Below, one piece after another: positions 5,801 to 7,401 of a DNA stretch of 7,401 nt. The notes beneath the pieces are model-generated. The model made no database searches, was not told the origin of the DNA, and saw only the letters and a program-made list of their open reading frames with translations. The translations under genes were made by a program, and so were the position numbers. Source of the stretch: Bdellovibrionales bacterium (GTDB lineage: Bacteria > Bdellovibrionota > Bdellovibrionia > Bdellovibrionales > UBA1609). Position 1 is the first letter of the stretch; each line of letters opens with the position of its first letter. The stretch lies in contig JAGRAG010000293.1 in assembly GCA_020435025.1 (NCBI GenBank), positions 1-7,401 of the forward strand. The letters are read 5' to 3'.

Positions 5801-7401
5801 GAGATAGTTTAAAGACCCTTCCGGCTTGTAACCAATCAGGTAGTCTAAAGGAGAAATCAGTGTGGAAGTCGAAGCAATGACAGAACGTCCTCCCTCTGCT
5901 TCAAACCCCTCGGCAATAAAGTTGAGGTGGTAAGAAGCTGATTCATACTTGTCCAAGCCAAGATCAACGACCACCTCCCCCTTATCGTTGGTTGTCGTTT
6001 CTGCTAACTCCTCTTGGTAGCTTCTTTTTGAACGAAGGGGATCAAAGAACTGATACTCCTTTAAGGAACGAAAAGCAGGATAGCTCGGAGAAAGCGAAAT
6101 TTCCGTCCGCACCTTTCGGTTCTGAGCGGGAGTTCCAAACAGGTTTTGTAGGAGCACGCTCCCTTTTAACTGGTCCGGCTTTAGCCAGCCTTTGTTGGGA
6201 GTTTTGGAAAATCGGGCTGTGATCTTCATCCGATCTGGCAAGAACTCCTCCACCTTGACCGTTAAAGAACCAAGATGCATTCGTCGATCTTCACTCTGTA
6301 CCAAGTACAACCCGATACTGTAAGGGCCCGTCGGCCAAACTTCGGAAGTCTTCATCTTAAACTCCTGAAGACCGACATCCGTCAGCTTTAGGCGCTCTTT
6401 TTTAACTATAGAGCCTTTGGGGTTTCTGACCTGAACTTCAACAATTGTTTGTGCCTGACTTTTTCGCCAGTCCGAATCCTTGACGATAAATCCAGATCGG
6501 ATCTCATCTCCAGGGCGATAGATTCCTCGATCTGAAAAAAGATAGGCTTGAAGAGAGCTTTCGCGAAAACGACTATAAACACCGCCGACATCAAATTTTG
6601 AAAAATTAAGCTGTGGCACCTTAGAGTTCAATGGCATAAATGAAAAGTCACTAGACGTCTCCACCGTCACTGCTATTGGGCTTTTCTCTCTACGAAAATC
6701 ATCTAATGATTTAAAGCGCACCTGACCATTTTCATCTGTAAAACCAGAAACAACAGGAAGACCGTTTTTACCCATCACCTTCACTTCGGCACCGGCCACA
6801 GGTCGCCCTGAGCGAATGGATTGAACAAAAACCAATCTCTCTCCAGGAACAGTCTTTTTTAAGATCACCCCCAAATCGGTTAACAAAATGAGTCTCTTTG
6901 TACTTGGGGATTCAGCGTAATCATTCTCTCTATTCCAGCTTGTGGCCTCAAACAAAAACAGACCCTTTGGATTCCTCCCCTGTTGCTTCATGACCGAAGA
7001 GAAATCAAAATGAGTGTACTGCGACTTTCCCCGCCCGATATTAGGTAAACTTTCAATTTTGGAGATAGATTCACTGATATTTTCAATGTCGAAATTATAA
7101 TTTTCAAAATCGATATCCGAAAAAGATCCCGAACTTTGAGTGATTAAATGAGCCAACTGGCTCGGTAAAACGCGATGAGCGGAAAACCGAACATGTCTTA
7201 AATCTCTTCCGACAATTGAGATCTTTTGCTGACCCGAAAGACTCAACAAGGACCCCTGAGACATAATGGTTAGCTCTTTTGGGAATTCTGGCACTCTTTG
7301 AGCTTGCGTAAAGTCTTTGGCCAACTCATAGCCACCAAAAGACTTAAGCCCTTTTGAAACCCAAATATATAAGGAGCGCTTCGGATCCACTGTGTACTTA
7401 A
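2855..7401 (-). CDS. Bacterial alpha-2-macroglobulin, thioester type, N-terminus beyond window (partial)
   Basis: Large periplasmic protease-trapping protein of the YfhM/COG2373 family, usually a lipoprotein: a protease cuts the bait region, the molecule collapses, and the thioester covalently captures the attacker. Numbering is from the GTG at 7390, which gives 1511 residues. Landmarks in order are KGLKSFGGY (13-21), LLTDLGV (169-175), the MG2/MG3 hallmark YLFSDRGIYRPGDE (283-296), the bait-region domain with YNPGD (655-659) and ITIERDDVYAYKW (675-687), AIDQGIL and TPDPLSHF (777-797), a basic linker at 821-850, KPVALWSG (849-856), YFSGQVKVIAVAVG (874-887), LAPGD (914-918), the thioester YPHGCTEQ (1061-1068), the helical thioester domain (to about 1330), and the MG10 domain with DLLPGGFE (1428-1435), REDRVVLY (1454-1461) and SMYD (1492-1495). 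C1065 is the only cysteine visible. The GTG is not a credible start: the frame is open to the edge and residues 1-90 match family interior, so roughly 120 or more N-terminal residues, including the signal peptide and lipobox, lie outside. It is upstream partner of pbpC, as yfhM is in E. coli. Confidence 0.96.
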   Translation of the reverse strand, partial: KYTVDPKRSLYIWVSKGLKSFGGYELAKDFTQAQRVPEFPKELTIMSQGSLLSLSGQQKISIVGRDLRHVRFSAHRVLPSQLAHLITQSSGSFSDIDFENYNFDIENISESISKIESLPNIGRGKSQYTHFDFSSVMKQQGRNPKGLFLFEATSWNRENDYAESPSTKRLILLTDLGVILKKTVPGERLVFVQSIRSGRPVAGAEVKVMGKNGLPVVSGFTDENGQVRFKSLDDFRREKSPIAVTVETSSDFSFMPLNSKVPQLNFSKFDVGGVYSRFRESSLQAYLFSDRGIYRPGDEIRSGFIVKDSDWRKSQAQTIVEVQVRNPKGSIVKKERLKLTDVGLQEFKMKTSEVWPTGPYSIGLYLVQSEDRRMHLGSLTVKVEEFLPDRMKITARFSKTPNKGWLKPDQLKGSVLLQNLFGTPAQNRKVRTEISLSPSYPAFRSLKEYQFFDPLRSKRSYQEELAETTTNDKGEVVVDLGLDKYESASYHLNFIAEGFEAEGGRSVIASTSTLISPLDYLIGYKPEGSLNYLSKGSEMGVAVVAVDPDLKRLAVKGLKLRRIQYKPISALIKQGNGTYKYESVEKEVKLSEEDWTVADKESRLSLDTKEPGDYAYIILNEKGMELNRVRYSVMGAGNLSMDLEKNAELQVKLDKADYNPGDLVEVNIRAPYKGAGLITIERDDVYAYKWFQTDSSSSVQTIRIPKGLEGNGYVNVTFTRSLNSQEIFMSPLSVGVAPFSINKSSRINKIELKVPELIRPGSQIDIGYQSARIGKVVLFAIDQGILSVAKYQTPDPLSHFYKKKALEVTTQQILDLLLPEFELLEKRRSSQAGGAEALLGKNLNPFKRKQEKPVALWSGVKEIGPQLKNWKVTIPDYFSGQVKVIAVAVGHQSMDAHSESALVKGHFVISPNVPLMLAPGDRAIVSANVSNNVKDSGDSPEVTVRLSSSKGLLVKGEKEFKVKIAENSEKTVTFEVEAQEFLGNVDLKWETQWQDKLTERKSSLSLRPSSVYRSSIQSGVVKSQKQAEVATPRRLYSSLSKQQMQMSRLPIAVAFGLHNFLKTYPHGCTEQIVSQGFPGLLFSKNPEFGVSQKEALKSYRQLLGELRSREMPEGGVSVWPGSDIHGFFQSTYAAHYLTEAKDLGYVEGLSFLDSSLLNYLREYAERETKNLQMARVQAYAAYILTRNEKLATKALANLEEWFSGYKDDKWVSDITLLYMASAYQLMQAKDKANALLKRYQRSKDFLIDYELGVYDSNIHKLMSLFLFIKHFPERKDLYSEEDLIEIAESLGKNYNTRSAALASLAFVTYAERQKDLALLKDVKVTERSQNKTVATLRIPEKLFSAVAFSGNNEQLVLDNMGKSPIFYSQEQSGFSLPKTEPPKNQSIEVFREFLDTQGKPIEKVKVGEEVTVKLQLRSVDDKGHFNIAVVDLLPGGFEAVLDSIDRKWSSAEYVDIREDRVVLYMNSYPDVRSFTYKVKSVSRGQFVVPGIYATSMYDREVYSLGKESQIEVIP
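2860..2869 (-). promoter_or_regulatory. Very strong Shine-Dalgarno sequence for pbpC
   Basis: On the minus strand the sequence GAGGTGATCC is perfectly complementary over 10 bases to the conserved 3' end of 16S rRNA (GGATCACCTC...). It lies inside the last codons of the alpha-2-macroglobulin gene (GAG GTG ATC CC). From the GAGG core there are 7 bases to an in-frame ATA at 2858-2856, which is ideal spacing. There are 19 bases to the TTG at 2846 and 22 to the GTG at 2843. The site therefore bears directly on which start pbpC uses. The match is read from the sequence; use by ribosomes is inferred. Confidence 0.8.
4187..4210 (-). other. Thioester motif of the alpha-2-macroglobulin (YPHGCTEQ)
   Basis: These codons encode Y1061-P-H-G-C1065-T-E-Q1068. 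In thioester-containing macroglobulins and complement proteins the Cx-EQ cysteine and glutamine form the internal thioester that is exposed after bait cleavage. Both reactive residues are present, so this copy is of the covalent-trapping type and not the thioester-less type. From memory of the Salmonella structure, a tyrosine four residues before the cysteine and a methionine near the C-terminus shield the bond. Here Y1061 and M1493 (in TSMYD, 18 residues from the end) sit in the matching places. Confidence 0.9.
4841..4930 (-). other. Putative protease bait segment of the alpha-2-macroglobulin
   Basis: Residues 821-850 form a low-complexity, probably disordered link between the end of the bait-region domain and the KPVALWSG strand. 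The segment carries two basic clusters (K823-R-R825 and K844-R-K846) around a small-residue stretch (SSQAGGAEALLG). It lies about 240 residues before the thioester cysteine, close to the offset I recall for the E. coli bait region. The composition and position are read from the sequence; its identity as the bait is an inference. It could equally be an ordinary interdomain linker. Confidence 0.45.

Noticed and set aside
1..7401. CRISPR arrays, tRNA or rRNA genes, insertion sequences, attachment sites or long repeats
   Set aside because: None was seen on reading both strands. The window is filled by three coding regions with uniform composition and no sign of recent insertion.

Overview
The window is fully coding: three protein genes with almost no intergenic DNA. 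All three protein families and their layout indicate a Gram-negative bacterium with a periplasm and outer membrane. Base composition looks mid-40s % GC by eye. The style of the PilZ protein (membrane-anchored, WWE..PRF lead-in) and of the large CTEQ-type alpha-2-macroglobulin reminds me of Bdellovibrionota or deltaproteobacterial relatives. That taxonomic guess is a resemblance only and was not tested by any search.

Layout: (1) positions 1-531, + strand: a small membrane-anchored PilZ-domain protein whose reading frame is open to the left window edge. (2) 534-2846 (possibly 2858), - strand: pbpC, a complete bifunctional penicillin-binding protein 1C (signal anchor, GT51 glycosyltransferase, transpeptidase, BiPBP_C domain). 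(3) 2855-7401, - strand: a bacterial alpha-2-macroglobulin (YfhM/COG2373 type), complete at its C-terminus but cut at its N-terminus by the right window edge. Transcription of the pair runs right to left, alpha-2-macroglobulin first and then pbpC, with the junction essentially overlapping. The PilZ gene converges on pbpC with only 2 bp between the stop codons. There is no stretch above 300 bases without a gene.

How it fits together: alpha-2-macroglobulin plus PBP1C is a known, widely conserved bacterial pair (yfhM-pbpC in E. coli). The accepted model is that the macroglobulin traps foreign proteases entering the periplasm through a damaged envelope, while PBP1C helps repair the peptidoglycan. 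The PilZ gene lies on the other strand and has no evident functional link to the pair.

I do not see an undescribed system. The points most worth a second look are: the start of pbpC, where a 10-base perfect Shine-Dalgarno match sits at ideal spacing from an in-frame ATA that would give a textbook MKFLL-like leader, while the nearest conventional start (TTG) is much too far away; the visible macroglobulin having exactly one cysteine in over 1500 residues, the thioester one; its basic putative bait segment; and a PilZ domain that has lost the first arginine of its c-di-GMP motif.
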